From Trichocoleus sp. FACHB-46 (GTDB taxonomy: Bacteria > Cyanobacteriota > Cyanobacteriia > FACHB-46): a DNA stretch of 64,000 nucleotides. The notes below the pieces were generated by a model. The model was not told the origin of the DNA, did not search any database, and saw nothing but the letters and a program-made list of their open reading frames with translations. The stretch lies in NCBI RefSeq assembly GCF_014695385.1, contig NZ_JACJOD010000006.1:434001-498000 (forward strand), read 5' to 3'. Made by a program: the position numbers and the translations under genes. How positions within the stretch are numbered: the first letter of the stretch is position 1; every line of letters starts with the position of its first letter. Of the stretch, positions 36,668 through 45,484 are shown piece by piece.

Positions 36668-37396
36668 ATGCAGTCAAATTTCATTGAACATCAACCTGCT
36701 GATTCCGCTGAGGCAATTTTGCATCCAATGACAGGGTTTATCGAGCCGACTTATTTGAATTCAGAAGAAACCACTCAGGGCCAGACAGAGACAACTCAAT
36801 TTCAGAGCCAGTTCATTGACTGCATGGAAATGTTTGCTGAGCGTGCCACCGTTGCCGAGTACATGGATTCTCATCACGGTTGGTTTCGTCGCTGTGCTCA
36901 TCCTCTAAAAGTTGAAACGTTGGGTCAGAATGGTTACGCGCTCATTCTCGGTCCCTACGGTTCCTTCGGTTATCAGGTAGAGCCGAGAGTCGGCTTAGAT
37001 TTGCTTCCTCAAGATCAAGGGGTTTACCGAATCAGAACGATCCCGGTGCCCGACTATGTTCCTCAAGGCTATGAAGTAGATTTTCAAGCTGCGTTGCAAT
37101 TGATAGAAGTGCCAACAGAGCAAGTCGCTGAAATGGCGAAAATCAAGCGCTCAGCGATCGCCAATCTACCCCCAGTAATGACGCAAGTGGAGTGGCAGTT
37201 GGATTTGGTGGTGTCGCTACAATTTCCCAAATTTATCCACACCCTACCAAAAAACATGATTCAAAATACGGGCGATCGCTTGCTTTACCAAGTGGTCAAG
37301 CAGATCTCTCGTCGCCTCACTTATAAGGTGCAAGAAGATTTTCATAACGAGATTGGGGTTCCGTTTCCAAAACACTTCAAACGGAAATCGGCTTAA
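36668..37396 (+). CDS. DUF1997 family protein
   Basis: 242 residues, no signal peptide, no membrane segment. Recognised as DUF1997, a cyanobacterial and plastid family, from 'QFIDCMEMFA' and 'VEYMDSHHGWF'-like segments, 'LILGPYGSFGYQVEP' and 'KFIHTLPKNMIQNTGDRLLYQVVKQISRRL' (read in parts). The fold resembles START/polyketide cyclase-like proteins. Function unknown. Followed by a strong terminator. Confidence 0.85.
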   Translation: MQSNFIEHQPADSAEAILHPMTGFIEPTYLNSEETTQGQTETTQFQSQFIDCMEMFAERATVAEYMDSHHGWFRRCAHPLKVETLGQNGYALILGPYGSFGYQVEPRVGLDLLPQDQGVYRIRTIPVPDYVPQGYEVDFQAALQLIEVPTEQVAEMAKIKRSAIANLPPVMTQVEWQLDLVVSLQFPKFIHTLPKNMIQNTGDRLLYQVVKQISRRLTYKVQEDFHNEIGVPFPKHFKRKSA

Positions 37397-37421
37397 TCCA
37401 AGACCTAATTCAAGCATGCAA

Positions 37422-37444
37422 AAGGGGCGCAAGTTGCGCCCCTT
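37422..37444. terminator. bidirectional rho-independent terminator
   Basis: A stem of GGGGCGC with GCGCCCC (37424-37430, 37436-37442), flanked by AA and TT pairs, is followed by TCTTTTT on the plus strand. It also lies downstream of the convergent DUF4079 gene. Confidence 0.9.
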
Positions 37445-37499
37445 CTTTTTGGTTTAATGAGCCAAAATTCTGGCTAAGTTCCCAACTAAGTTGCCAAGT

Positions 37500-37970
37500 C
37501 TAGGTAGGATTTAAGATGCGCTGAACAATTTGCATTCCCGTAACGGCTTGCCAGCTAAAAAGTCCTAAGAGTACGAAGTTGATGGCAATGTGGGTGTAGC
37601 GAGCCCAGTCCTTGCCCTTCTGCATAAAAGGGGTGAGCGCCGCAGAAACTGCAATCATTCCAGTCATACCTAGCCCTGCTAAAAGGTGAGGTCCGACGAA
37701 TAGTTTGCCGTTATTAATGTAGGTGACAGCCATACCACTTAGCGTTCCGATTACCATGACAGCCAACAACAGCGAACCAAATTGATGGTGGCGAATGTTG
37801 AACCGACCTTTGAGTAGTTCTTTTTTCTCGTCCCCTTCGGCTGTACGAGTCCGTTGCCATTGGAAGCCTAGATAGGTTGCGTAAAAGGCGATCGCTAACA
37901 AAACCCACATCATTACAGGATGTAGAAAGTTGAGCCAGAATTTTGTCGATTCGGGGATCTCGAAGCTCAT
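37500..37970 (-). CDS. DUF4079 membrane protein
   Basis: 156 residues with four predicted membrane helices, for example 'FWLNFLHPVMMWVLLAIAF', 'FGSLLLAVMVIGTLSGMAV' and 'HIAINFVLLGLFSWQAVTG'. Conserved histidines (about H17, H60, H95 and H127) lie in or beside the helices, so a cytochrome b561-like haem-binding role is possible. The family is common in cyanobacteria. Unknown function. Transcribed towards the shared terminator. Confidence 0.85.
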   Translation of the reverse strand: MSFEIPESTKFWLNFLHPVMMWVLLAIAFYATYLGFQWQRTRTAEGDEKKELLKGRFNIRHHQFGSLLLAVMVIGTLSGMAVTYINNGKLFVGPHLLAGLGMTGMIAVSAALTPFMQKGKDWARYTHIAINFVLLGLFSWQAVTGMQIVQRILNPT

Positions 37971-38158
37971 AAGGTGCTCAGGGGGATCAATGATTGGCTA
38001 AGGAACTTCATAAAAGTTAGCATAATAGTCAACTCTCTATTGATAGAAAATCCACTACTTCACCAAATTAGATTTACGGGATAGTGTGGGCGGGCGAGCC
38101 CCAACCAGCAAAATTAAATGGGTGAACTATTACATTTCGCACGGGGTGATGTCAAAAA

Positions 38159-39634
38159 ATGACCGCTGCTAACAATCTTGCATTTCTTCAGGCGGTTAGA
38201 CGGGGTGATGTGGGTCAAGTACAGGCTTTACTGGCATCTGGTGCGAGTCCTGATGCTGAAGATAAAGATGGCACCACGGCTTTAATGTTTGCAGCTCAGA
38301 GCGGCTACACCGAAATTGTGCGGTTGCTCTTGGAGGCGGGAGCCGAGGTTGATGCTGTCAGAGTGACGTTTGGCATCACGGCCCTCATGCTAGCAGCAGC
38401 CAATAACCGAGTTGATAGCGTGCAAATTTTGTTGGCCCACGGGGCAGCGGTGAATGCTCGCAATGATGACGGTAGTACAGCGCTAATGGCAGCAGCGCTG
38501 AAAGGCCATATCCATACGGTGCAACTTTTGCTACAAGCGGGTGCAAAGCCAGATGTGCAGGACAAAGATGAGGACACGGCGCTTAATTTAGCTGTGGCTC
38601 AAGGGCATACAGCAGTTGTCCGCGCTTTGCTAGAAGTGGGGGCCAATCCCAACCAAACCAGTTATGGTGAAACTGCCCTGACTTTAGCGGCCAGCGAGAA
38701 TCGGGTAGAAGTTGTCAGAGTGTTGGTTGAGCACGGAGCAGCGATAGACGGTCAAACCCCAGACGGTAGAACTGCTTTGATGCAAGCGGCAGAGCTAGGC
38801 TTTGGGGGTGCGGTGCAAGCGCTGTTAGCCAAAGGTGCTAATGTCAATGTTCCAGATGGGGAGGGAGAAACAGCCCTAACTTTGGCAGCGGACCAAGGGC
38901 ATTTGCCAGTAGTGCAAACTTTGCTGGCGCAAGGTGCAGATGCGAATGCCAAGAACCGAGAAGGTGCTACCGCTTTAATGGCTGTGGCTGCTAGTGGAGA
39001 AATAGCGATCGCCACTGCTTTACTCAACGCAGACGCAGATATTAATGCCAAAGATCAAGAGTCCGAAACGGCATTGAATTTAGCCGTGGTTGAGGGTCAC
39101 ACCGCAATGGTGGAGTTGCTGCTGAGTCGCGGCGCAGATTGTCAAACCCGCAACCGTTTAGGCGATACACCCCTAATGGTGGCAGCGATTCACGGCTACT
39201 GTGAGATTGCGATCGCGCTGCTGCGTCATGGCGCAGATGCAGCGACGAGAAACTTTGGTGAGACTGCTCTTAGTATTGCCACGATGCGAGGTCGTACGCC
39301 AGTGGTACAAGCCTTGCTAGCTTACGGGGCCGATGCTAATACCCAAGGCGATGACGGCAAAACGCCTTTAATGAAAGCTTGCGATCGCGATTACATCGAT
39401 ATTATGCAGGAGTTGCTGCAACAGAGAGCGGATGTCAATCTGCAAGACCAGGCGGGAGCTACAGCGCTAATGTGGGCAGCGCACCGAGGGCGAGTTGAGG
39501 CAGTTCAGATGCTACTTAAGGCGGGAGCTGATGTCAACTTGAAGAATCGAGGTGGCTATACGGCGTTAATGCTGGCTGAATTTAATGGGTTTGATCAGGT
39601 AGCGCGATTGCTGAAACAAGCGGGAGCAGAGTGA
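38159..39634 (+). CDS. ankyrin-repeat protein
   Basis: 491 residues made almost entirely of about 14 ankyrin repeats of 33 residues with 'GxTALxxAAxxGH' and 'VxxLLxxGAdvn' units. No signal peptide, membrane helix or enzymatic domain is seen, so it is a cytoplasmic protein-interaction scaffold. The start at ATG 38159 gives 'MTAANNLAFLQAVRRGD', a normal N-terminal cap. Partners unknown. Confidence 0.93.
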   Translation: MTAANNLAFLQAVRRGDVGQVQALLASGASPDAEDKDGTTALMFAAQSGYTEIVRLLLEAGAEVDAVRVTFGITALMLAAANNRVDSVQILLAHGAAVNARNDDGSTALMAAALKGHIHTVQLLLQAGAKPDVQDKDEDTALNLAVAQGHTAVVRALLEVGANPNQTSYGETALTLAASENRVEVVRVLVEHGAAIDGQTPDGRTALMQAAELGFGGAVQALLAKGANVNVPDGEGETALTLAADQGHLPVVQTLLAQGADANAKNREGATALMAVAASGEIAIATALLNADADINAKDQESETALNLAVVEGHTAMVELLLSRGADCQTRNRLGDTPLMVAAIHGYCEIAIALLRHGADAATRNFGETALSIATMRGRTPVVQALLAYGADANTQGDDGKTPLMKACDRDYIDIMQELLQQRADVNLQDQAGATALMWAAHRGRVEAVQMLLKAGADVNLKNRGGYTALMLAEFNGFDQVARLLKQAGAE

Positions 39635-39652
39635 AGAACCTAACCCCTAACT

Positions 39653-39671
39653 CCTTCCCTGACAGGGAAGG
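39653..39671. repeat. CCTTCCCTG palindrome, interspersed-repeat type
   Basis: A 9-bp perfect inverted repeat (39653-39661 with 39663-39671) within 'cctaacccctaactccttccc', the common cyanobacterial intergenic C-rich/G-rich hairpin repeat. It lies between convergent ankyrin and purH genes and may act as a terminator. Confidence 0.6.
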
Positions 39672-39701
39672 GGAAATAGAGGCAGCCTTAGAGGTGGGTG
39701 C

Positions 39702-41264
39702 TTAATGGAGGAAGTGGCGCACGCCTGTCAGTACCATGATGAGACCTAGCTCGTTGGCTGCTTGAATTGAGTCTTGGTCGCGCATGCTGCCACCCGGTTG
39801 AGCGATCGCCACAATGCCAGCCGCCGCAGCGGTTCGCACCGAGTCATCGAAGGGGAAGAAACCGTCACTGGCTAGGGTAGCTCCTTGCACTTTTTCGCCT
39901 GCTTGCTCTAAGGCGATTTTGACGGAACCAACGCGGTTCATTTGGCCTGCCCCCACTCCTAATGTGGTGCGATCGCGTGTCACCACAATTGCATTGGACT
40001 TGACATGCTTACAGACCTTCCAGGCAAACAGCAATTCTTCTAGCTGCTCATCGGTGGGTTTGCGTTCTGTCACCACTTGCCATTGGGCAGGATCTTCAAC
40101 CGCATCATCGGATGCTTGCACCAGGAAGCCTCCGGCGATCGCTTTGACATTATCTTTGGCACCGCTCCGCAGGTCAGGCAAGGTCAAAACCCGAACTTTC
40201 GATTTAGCTCCCAGAATTTCTTGAGCTTCAGCATCGCAACCTGGAGCAACCACACATTCCAAGAAGGTTTTGGTGAGTTCAGTCGCCGTTGCCGCATCAA
40301 TTAGGCGGTTGAGAGCCACGATGCCACCAAACGCCGAAGTGGAATCGGCATTGAAGGCTTTCTGGTACGCTTCCACTAGGCTATTGCCTAAGGCAGTACC
40401 ACAAGGATTGTTGTGTTTAATGATGGTGGCGGCAGCAGGACTTTGGGGATCACTAAATTCAGCAATAATCCGCCGTGCCGCTTCGAGGTCCACCAAGTTG
40501 TTGTAGCTCAGCTCTTTGCCTTGGAGCTTAGTCGCTGCGGCCCATCCAGTTGCTGTGGCTCCACTTTGGTACCAAGCCGCAGGTTGGTGCGGGTTCTCGC
40601 CATAACGTAGCGGTTGCAATTGCTGACCAGAGAGAGAGAATTGCTTGGGCAACTCGGTTGACTCACCTTGAACGGAACTGACTTGACCTAGATAAGTGGC
40701 GATCGCTTGGTCATAGGCAGCCGTATGTTGGAAAGTCTGTAAGGCGCAAGCCCGACGGAATTCTAGAGACGCTGCGCCGTTGTTTTGCCGTAACTCTTGC
40801 AAATAAGTATTGTATTGAGTGGGATCGCACAGTACGGTCAGGTGAGCGTGGTTTTTTGCCGAGGCTCGCAACATCGCTGGCCCACCAATATCGATCTGCT
40901 CAATCGCTTCGGCTAAAGTTACGCCTGGTTTAACAATCGTTTGCTCGAAGGGGTAGAGATTCACCACAACTAGATCGATGGGGCGAATCTGGTGCGCTTC
41001 CAAATCCGCTAAATCTTGGGGCACATCTCGCCGGGCCAAAATGCCGCCATGAATCCGAGGCTGCAAGGTCTTGACGCGACCTCCCAAAATTTCGGGAAAC
41101 CCCGTATAATCAGACACTTTAGTTACAGGTAGCCCAGCGTCTTTTAGTGCTTGGGCGGTGCCACCACTGCTGATCAGGTCAAACTCAAATTCTTCGACTA
41201 AGCTGCGAGCGAGGTCAATGAGACCTGTTTTATCCGATGTACTCAGCAGTGCTAGACGCGCCAT
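39702..41264 (-). CDS. purH: bifunctional AICAR transformylase / IMP cyclohydrolase
   Basis: 520 residues from ATG 41264. The frame extends to 41291, but 'MARLALLSTSDKTGL' is the normal N-terminus and a GGGAG lies about 10 nt upstream. It catalyses the last two steps of de novo IMP synthesis. Residues 1-200 form the MGS-like cyclohydrolase domain ('LISSGGTAQALKDAG', 'EILGGRVKTLQPRIHGGIL'); the rest is the transformylase ('KHNNPCGTA', 'KPTDEQLEELLFAWKVCKHVKSNAI' in parts). Complete. Confidence 0.98.
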   Translation of the reverse strand: MARLALLSTSDKTGLIDLARSLVEEFEFDLISSGGTAQALKDAGLPVTKVSDYTGFPEILGGRVKTLQPRIHGGILARRDVPQDLADLEAHQIRPIDLVVVNLYPFEQTIVKPGVTLAEAIEQIDIGGPAMLRASAKNHAHLTVLCDPTQYNTYLQELRQNNGAASLEFRRACALQTFQHTAAYDQAIATYLGQVSSVQGESTELPKQFSLSGQQLQPLRYGENPHQPAAWYQSGATATGWAAATKLQGKELSYNNLVDLEAARRIIAEFSDPQSPAAATIIKHNNPCGTALGNSLVEAYQKAFNADSTSAFGGIVALNRLIDAATATELTKTFLECVVAPGCDAEAQEILGAKSKVRVLTLPDLRSGAKDNVKAIAGGFLVQASDDAVEDPAQWQVVTERKPTDEQLEELLFAWKVCKHVKSNAIVVTRDRTTLGVGAGQMNRVGSVKIALEQAGEKVQGATLASDGFFPFDDSVRTAAAAGIVAIAQPGGSMRDQDSIQAANELGLIMVLTGVRHFLH

Positions 41265-41399
41265 GACGCCGAAATCTCCCCTAGTGCACAAACAGTCAGA
41301 AAACTTGCCTTACTCAGGATAAATGGAATTTGCACCGATGCGAAATTATGATTATCCAGGCAGCGATCGCTATTTGTCGCAATTCTGAAAGGAGTCACT

Positions 41400-42065
41400 T
41401 TGAGTCTACAGGCTATCTCAATTCCACCCGCAACAGGTCAAGCTCCCGAAGGACTAATCGTGGTCTTACATGGTTGGGGTGCAAATGCTCAAGATGTAGC
41501 ATCGTTACTGCCCCTGCTGAGTTTGTCGAATTGTCAATTTCTCTGCCCAGACGGGCCGTTGCCTCATCCTTACAACCCACCTTCTGGGCGCATGTGGTAC
41601 AGCTTTGGTCAGACGCCAACCTTCCCCGTTGCCGACGGAACAGGTCTAGAAGAAAGCCGCCAACTGCTCACCGATTGGCTCCAATCTCTAGAAGGGCAGA
41701 CAGGAGTGCCACTATCGAGAACGGTTCTGGCTGGTTTCTCCCAAGGCGGCGCGATGACGTTGGATGTGGGTCTCAACTTATCGTTGGCAGGTTTGGTTTC
41801 TTTGAGCGGTTACTGGCATCAATCATCCCAACCCAAAAGCGACGCCTTTCCACCTGTGTTTATGGCGCATGGTCTGCAAGATAACGTTGTGCCTCTCAGT
41901 GCAGCGCGAGATGCGAGGGATCGACTGTTGGCGTTAGGGGTGTCAGTGCAGTATCAAGAATTTCAGATGGGGCACGATGTTCGGCCAGAAGTGTTGCAGC
42001 TCATGCGGACGTTTGTGCTTCAAGTACTGTCACAGAATCGTGCAAAAACTTCTTATAAAGTTTGA
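41400..42065 (+). CDS. carboxylesterase/phospholipase-type alpha/beta hydrolase
   Basis: 221 residues. TTG start at 41400, supported by GAAAGGAG at 41387-41394. It belongs to the Abhydrolase_2 family: 'VVLHGWGANAQD' near the N-terminus (oxyanion region), nucleophile in 'GFSQGGAM', 'LQDNVVPL' with the catalytic Asp and 'MGHDVRPE' with the His. Members hydrolyse short-chain or lyso-lipid esters. It is cytoplasmic. Exact substrate unknown. Upstream it is divergent from purH. Confidence 0.9.
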   Translation: MSLQAISIPPATGQAPEGLIVVLHGWGANAQDVASLLPLLSLSNCQFLCPDGPLPHPYNPPSGRMWYSFGQTPTFPVADGTGLEESRQLLTDWLQSLEGQTGVPLSRTVLAGFSQGGAMTLDVGLNLSLAGLVSLSGYWHQSSQPKSDAFPPVFMAHGLQDNVVPLSAARDARDRLLALGVSVQYQEFQMGHDVRPEVLQLMRTFVLQVLSQNRAKTSYKV

Positions 42066-42155
42066 CGGGTATACTGACTGAACTCAGTAGTATAGAGGGG
42101 TACTTGGATCAAGCTATCCACTACATGCTGGTGCTGCTGACGGGAGGTGCGGGCG

Positions 42156-42368
42156 ATGACTACGTTGAGTATTTCGAGCCGACAGATTGAAGCGTTGACT
42201 GAGTCTGATGTTGCGGATTTAGCCACACGTCTAGAGCAGGATAGCTATACCAATCCGTTTGATGGATTGAATGATTGGCATCTCCTCCGGGCGATCGCCT
42301 TTCAACGTCCTGAACTGATTGAGCCTTATATGCACCTACTAGACTTAGAAGCCTACGACGAAGCCTAG
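42156..42368 (+). CDS. DUF2555 family small protein
   Basis: 70 residues from ATG 42156, preceded by GGGAGG at 42142-42147, which supports it over the in-frame GTG at 42147. 'SYTNPFDGLNDWHLLRAIAF' and 'LIEPYMHLLDLEAYDEA' place it in DUF2555, a cyanobacterium-specific family of unknown function. Soluble, helical and acidic. Confidence 0.85.
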   Translation: MTTLSISSRQIEALTESDVADLATRLEQDSYTNPFDGLNDWHLLRAIAFQRPELIEPYMHLLDLEAYDEA

Positions 42369-42411
42369 AGTTGTGATTTAGCTAAAATCAAACCTCACCC
42401 CGCCTCCGGCA

Positions 42412-42434
42412 CCCCTCTCCTGCTAGGGGAGGGG
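42412..42434. repeat. C-rich/G-rich hairpin repeat between DUF2555 and coaBC
   Basis: CCCCTCTCC (42412-42420) pairs with GGGGAGGGG (42426-42434) with one G-T pair around TGCTA; a further 'gggggagggg' follows. This is the common interspersed repeat of filamentous cyanobacteria, similar to that at 39653. It makes an in-frame ATG at 42435 spurious as a coaBC start. Confidence 0.6.
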
Positions 42435-42467
42435 ATGGGGGAGGGGTCAATTCCAGTCAATCAATTC

Positions 42468-43697
42468 ATGCTTCAAGGTAAACGAGTTTTAATCGGCATC
42501 AGTGGGGGCATTGCTGCCTACAAAATTTGTGAGGTAGTTTCCAACCTCGCCAAAGCAGGTGCCGAAGTCAGAGTGATTCTGACGCAGTCGGCGCAGGCAT
42601 TTGTTACTCCCCTGACTTTTGCTACGCTGTCTCGTCATCCTGCTTATACCGATCAAGATTTTTGGCAGTCAGTCCACGGTCGTCCCCTCCATATAGAGTT
42701 AGGGGAATGGGCTGAAGTATTGTTGTTGGCTCCCCTCACCGCCAACACTCTAGCCAAGTTGGTCTACGGTTTAGCAGACAACTTAATGACGAGCACGGTT
42801 CTGGCTTCTACCTGCCCCGTCCTACTAGCTCCAGCGATGAACACAGATATGTGGGAGCAGCAGGCAGTACAACGAAACTGGCAGCAACTTCAAGCTGACT
42901 CGCGCTATCACACCGTTGGGCCAGGGGCAGGCATCTTAGCTTGCGATCGCGTTGGGGCAGGTCGGATGGCAGAACCAGAAGAAATCTTGCCGCACTTGCT
43001 TTCCTTGTTGCACACGCGAGGCCAACGAGATTTAGCTGGCAGGCAAATTTTAATTAGTGCCGGGGGGACTCGTGAGCATCTCGACCCGGTGCGCTTTATT
43101 GGCAATCCTTCTACAGGCAAGATGGGCTTAGCTCTGGCGCAAGCAGCTTTGCATCGAGGTGCTGCTGTGACGCTTGTACATGCTCCTCTAATTGGCGTAG
43201 GGGCGAATGGCTGTTCGCTCTTAAAAGGAGTGCGATCGCTGCCTGTAATCAGTGCCGAAGAAATGCGCCAAGCGTTGTTAGAGTGCTTACCCAATGCTGA
43301 TTGGATTGTCATGTCAGCAGCGGTAGCCGATGTTAAACCTGCTGAATACCACGCCGAAAAACTGCCAAAGCGATCGCTTCCTACTACCCTACCGTTGGCT
43401 TCGGTGCCTGATATTGCTGCCGAAATTGGTACGCTCAAGCAACCCCACCAGCGTTTGATCGGTTTTGCAGCCCAGACAGGGGATATTGTCACCCCTGCCT
43501 TAGATAAACTGCGGCGAAAGAAACTAGATGCGATCGCAGCCAATCCAGTCGATCAACCCGATAGCGGCTTTGGCACGGATACCAATCAAGCAGTTCTGCT
43601 TGATGCTCACGGTCGTCAAGTTCCTGTGCCTCAGTGCAGCAAGCTGGAAATGGCTCACCGTTTGTTTGACTTTGTGCAAACCCTACCGTCTGGTTAA
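42468..43697 (+). CDS. coaBC: bifunctional phosphopantothenoylcysteine decarboxylase / phosphopantothenate-cysteine ligase
   Basis: 409 residues from ATG 42468. It converts 4'-phosphopantothenate to 4'-phosphopantetheine in coenzyme A synthesis. Residues 1-180 are the FMN flavoprotein CoaC: 'ISGGIAAYK', '[19 protein letters not shown]' and 'PAMNTDMW'. The rest is CoaB: '[20 protein letters not shown]', '[10 protein letters not shown]' and 'GFAAQTGD'. An extra 11 residues upstream from ATG 42435 are encoded by the repeat and are unlikely to be used. Confidence 0.96.
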   Translation: MLQGKRVLIGISGGIAAYKICEVVSNLAKAGAEVRVILTQSAQAFVTPLTFATLSRHPAYTDQDFWQSVHGRPLHIELGEWAEVLLLAPLTANTLAKLVYGLADNLMTSTVLASTCPVLLAPAMNTDMWEQQAVQRNWQQLQADSRYHTVGPGAGILACDRVGAGRMAEPEEILPHLLSLLHTRGQRDLAGRQILISAGGTREHLDPVRFIGNPSTGKMGLALAQAALHRGAAVTLVHAPLIGVGANGCSLLKGVRSLPVISAEEMRQALLECLPNADWIVMSAAVADVKPAEYHAEKLPKRSLPTTLPLASVPDIAAEIGTLKQPHQRLIGFAAQTGDIVTPALDKLRRKKLDAIAANPVDQPDSGFGTDTNQAVLLDAHGRQVPVPQCSKLEMAHRLFDFVQTLPSG

Positions 43698-43805
43698 TAG
43701 GACTCTAGGTAACGATCAACACTTTGGCTTGAGTACTAGGTTGTTCTCAAATTTGGATTATCATCTCTTCTGGTTTAGTGATATCTGGCAGAGATACAAG
43801 CCCGT

Positions 43806-44726
43806 ATGAAAAAAACTAGTTTGGTCGGTTTATTGCTGTTGTTACTTCCCCTTGCCGCTTGCTCACCACGACCTAACTCAACGACATCAGCACCAAATGC
43901 GAGTGGTCAGGTGCAACCATTGGTAGCGGGAGCCATTCCAGACCAAGATCCAGAGAAGTTGCAGCGCTTATATGGCAAGTTGGCAGACTACTTAACCAGA
44001 GAGTTAGGGGTGCCAGTCCAGTACAAACCTGTGACCGACTACACCGCTGCTGTGACTGCTTTTAAGGTTGGCGATTTAGACTTGGTTTGGTTTGGTGGCT
44101 TGACAGGGGTACAAGCTCGTTTGCAAGTACCAGGTGCAGAAGCGATCGCCCAACGGGATATTGATGAGAAGTTTCACAGCGTCTTTATTGCTAACAAGTC
44201 TAGCGGTCTCACTCCCATTCAAGACCTGAAGAGCTTGACAGCCTTGAAGGGGCGCACATTTACCTTTGGTAGCGAGTCTTCAACTTCGGGCCGTCTCATG
44301 CCGCAGTATTTTCTCCAACAAGCAGGCATGAGTCTGAACGACTTCAAGGGCCAACCTGGGTTTTCTAGTTCTCACGATGCCACGATCAAGTTAGTAGAAG
44401 CGGGAACTTACGACGCTGGCGTGCTGAATCAGCAAGTTTGGCGCGATCGCGTCAAGGCTGGGGAAGTCAATCTAGACAAGGTTGTGGTGTTGTGGCAAAC
44501 GCCTGCTTATTATGACTATCACTGGGTAGTCAATCCCCAAGTCAAGCAGCGCTACAGTGAGGACTTTCCGCAGAAGTTACAAGCAGCTTTACTAAAGCTA
44601 GACCCCAAGGTGCCAGAGCAAAAGGAAATTCTAGATTTGTTCGGGGCGCAGAAGTTTATCCCCACTCAGAATGGTAACTACGCCAAAATTGAAGCCGTAG
44701 GTCGCGAGATTGGCAAGATTAAATGA
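43806..44726 (+). CDS. phnD: PhnD-type ABC transporter substrate-binding lipoprotein (phosphonate, phosphite or selenate-like oxyanion)
   Basis: 306 residues. A lipoprotein signal with 'LLPLAAC' (Cys19). The mature domain is a PBP type 2 fold of the PhnD family: 'GAIPDQDPEKLQRLYGKLADYL', 'VGDLDLVWFGGLTGVQARLQ' (ligand region) and 'FTFGSESSTSGRLMPQYFL'. Very similar cyanobacterial proteins are annotated as putative selenate-binding proteins; the ligand is not proven. The ATGA overlap with the next gene means it is the first gene of a three-gene importer operon. Confidence 0.9.
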   Translation: MKKTSLVGLLLLLLPLAACSPRPNSTTSAPNASGQVQPLVAGAIPDQDPEKLQRLYGKLADYLTRELGVPVQYKPVTDYTAAVTAFKVGDLDLVWFGGLTGVQARLQVPGAEAIAQRDIDEKFHSVFIANKSSGLTPIQDLKSLTALKGRTFTFGSESSTSGRLMPQYFLQQAGMSLNDFKGQPGFSSSHDATIKLVEAGTYDAGVLNQQVWRDRVKAGEVNLDKVVVLWQTPAYYDYHWVVNPQVKQRYSEDFPQKLQAALLKLDPKVPEQKEILDLFGAQKFIPTQNGNYAKIEAVGREIGKIK

Positions 44727-45484
44727 GTGCGGCTGGCCCGATTTTGGAGTTGAAACAGGTTGGTCAATGGTTTGGCTCGTTCCCCGCCTTGGCCGAGATT
44801 AACTTGCAAATTCAAGCGGGAGAACGGGTAGCTTTGGTTGGCCCTAGTGGGGCGGGAAAAAGTACATTAATCAGCTTGCTCAATGGCACCTTGTTTCCTA
44901 CCCAAGGAGAGGTTTGGGCCATTGGTCGCAATTTGTCGATGCTTTCCCCTCGGACGTTGCGACGAGTACAGCAACAGATTGGTACTATCTACCAGCGGTT
45001 CCACCTGGTCGATAATCTACGAGTGGTGCATAACGTCAACGCGGGGCACTTGGGGCGCTGGTCTTGGTTCAAGTCAGCCCTTTCCCTCCTTTGGCCTCTG
45101 GAAGTGGAAGTTGCAGCCAAAGCCCTAACTCAAGTGGGCATCCCCGAAAAGCTTTACGATCGCACCGATCAACTTTCGGGCGGGCAACAACAACGGGTCG
45201 CTTTAGCGCGAGTATTGGTGCAAAATCCGACGGTGATTTTGGCAGATGAACCGATTGCTAGCCTCGACCCAGAGCGCAGTCGAGAAATCATGGATCTGTT
45301 GCGTAACCTAAGTCAAAGCACAGGCAAGACCTTAGTGATGAGCTTGCACTCCATTGAACTGGCACAAAGCCACTGCGATCGCATCATTGGCTTAAGGCAA
45401 GGACAAATCCTCTTTGATGTGCCTTCGACTGCGATCTCACCTGAAATGATTGCAGCGCTCTACCGAATTGATCACGAATATTAG
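44723..45484 (+). CDS. phnC: PhnC-type ABC transporter ATP-binding protein
   Basis: 253 residues. Walker [10 protein letters not shown] (40-48), Q-loop region '[17 protein letters not shown]', signature '[15 protein letters not shown]', Walker B '[12 protein letters not shown]' and a switch His ('SLHSIEL') are all intact. It supplies energy to the PhnE-type permease. It overlaps the binding-protein gene by 4 bp and the permease gene by about 35 bp. Confidence 0.93.
   Translation: MSAAGPILELKQVGQWFGSFPALAEINLQIQAGERVALVGPSGAGKSTLISLLNGTLFPTQGEVWAIGRNLSMLSPRTLRRVQQQIGTIYQRFHLVDNLRVVHNVNAGHLGRWSWFKSALSLLWPLEVEVAAKALTQVGIPEKLYDRTDQLSGGQQQRVALARVLVQNPTVILADEPIASLDPERSREIMDLLRNLSQSTGKTLVMSLHSIELAQSHCDRIIGLRQGQILFDVPSTAISPEMIAALYRIDHEY

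Noticed and set aside
41330-41884. 184-residue plus-strand ORF over the esterase
   Set aside because: The esterase frame has all catalytic motifs and a good ribosome binding site; this one has none.
42435-42467. Extended N-terminus of coaBC
   Set aside because: This stretch is read from a dispersed repeat; the family begins at the ATG at 42468.
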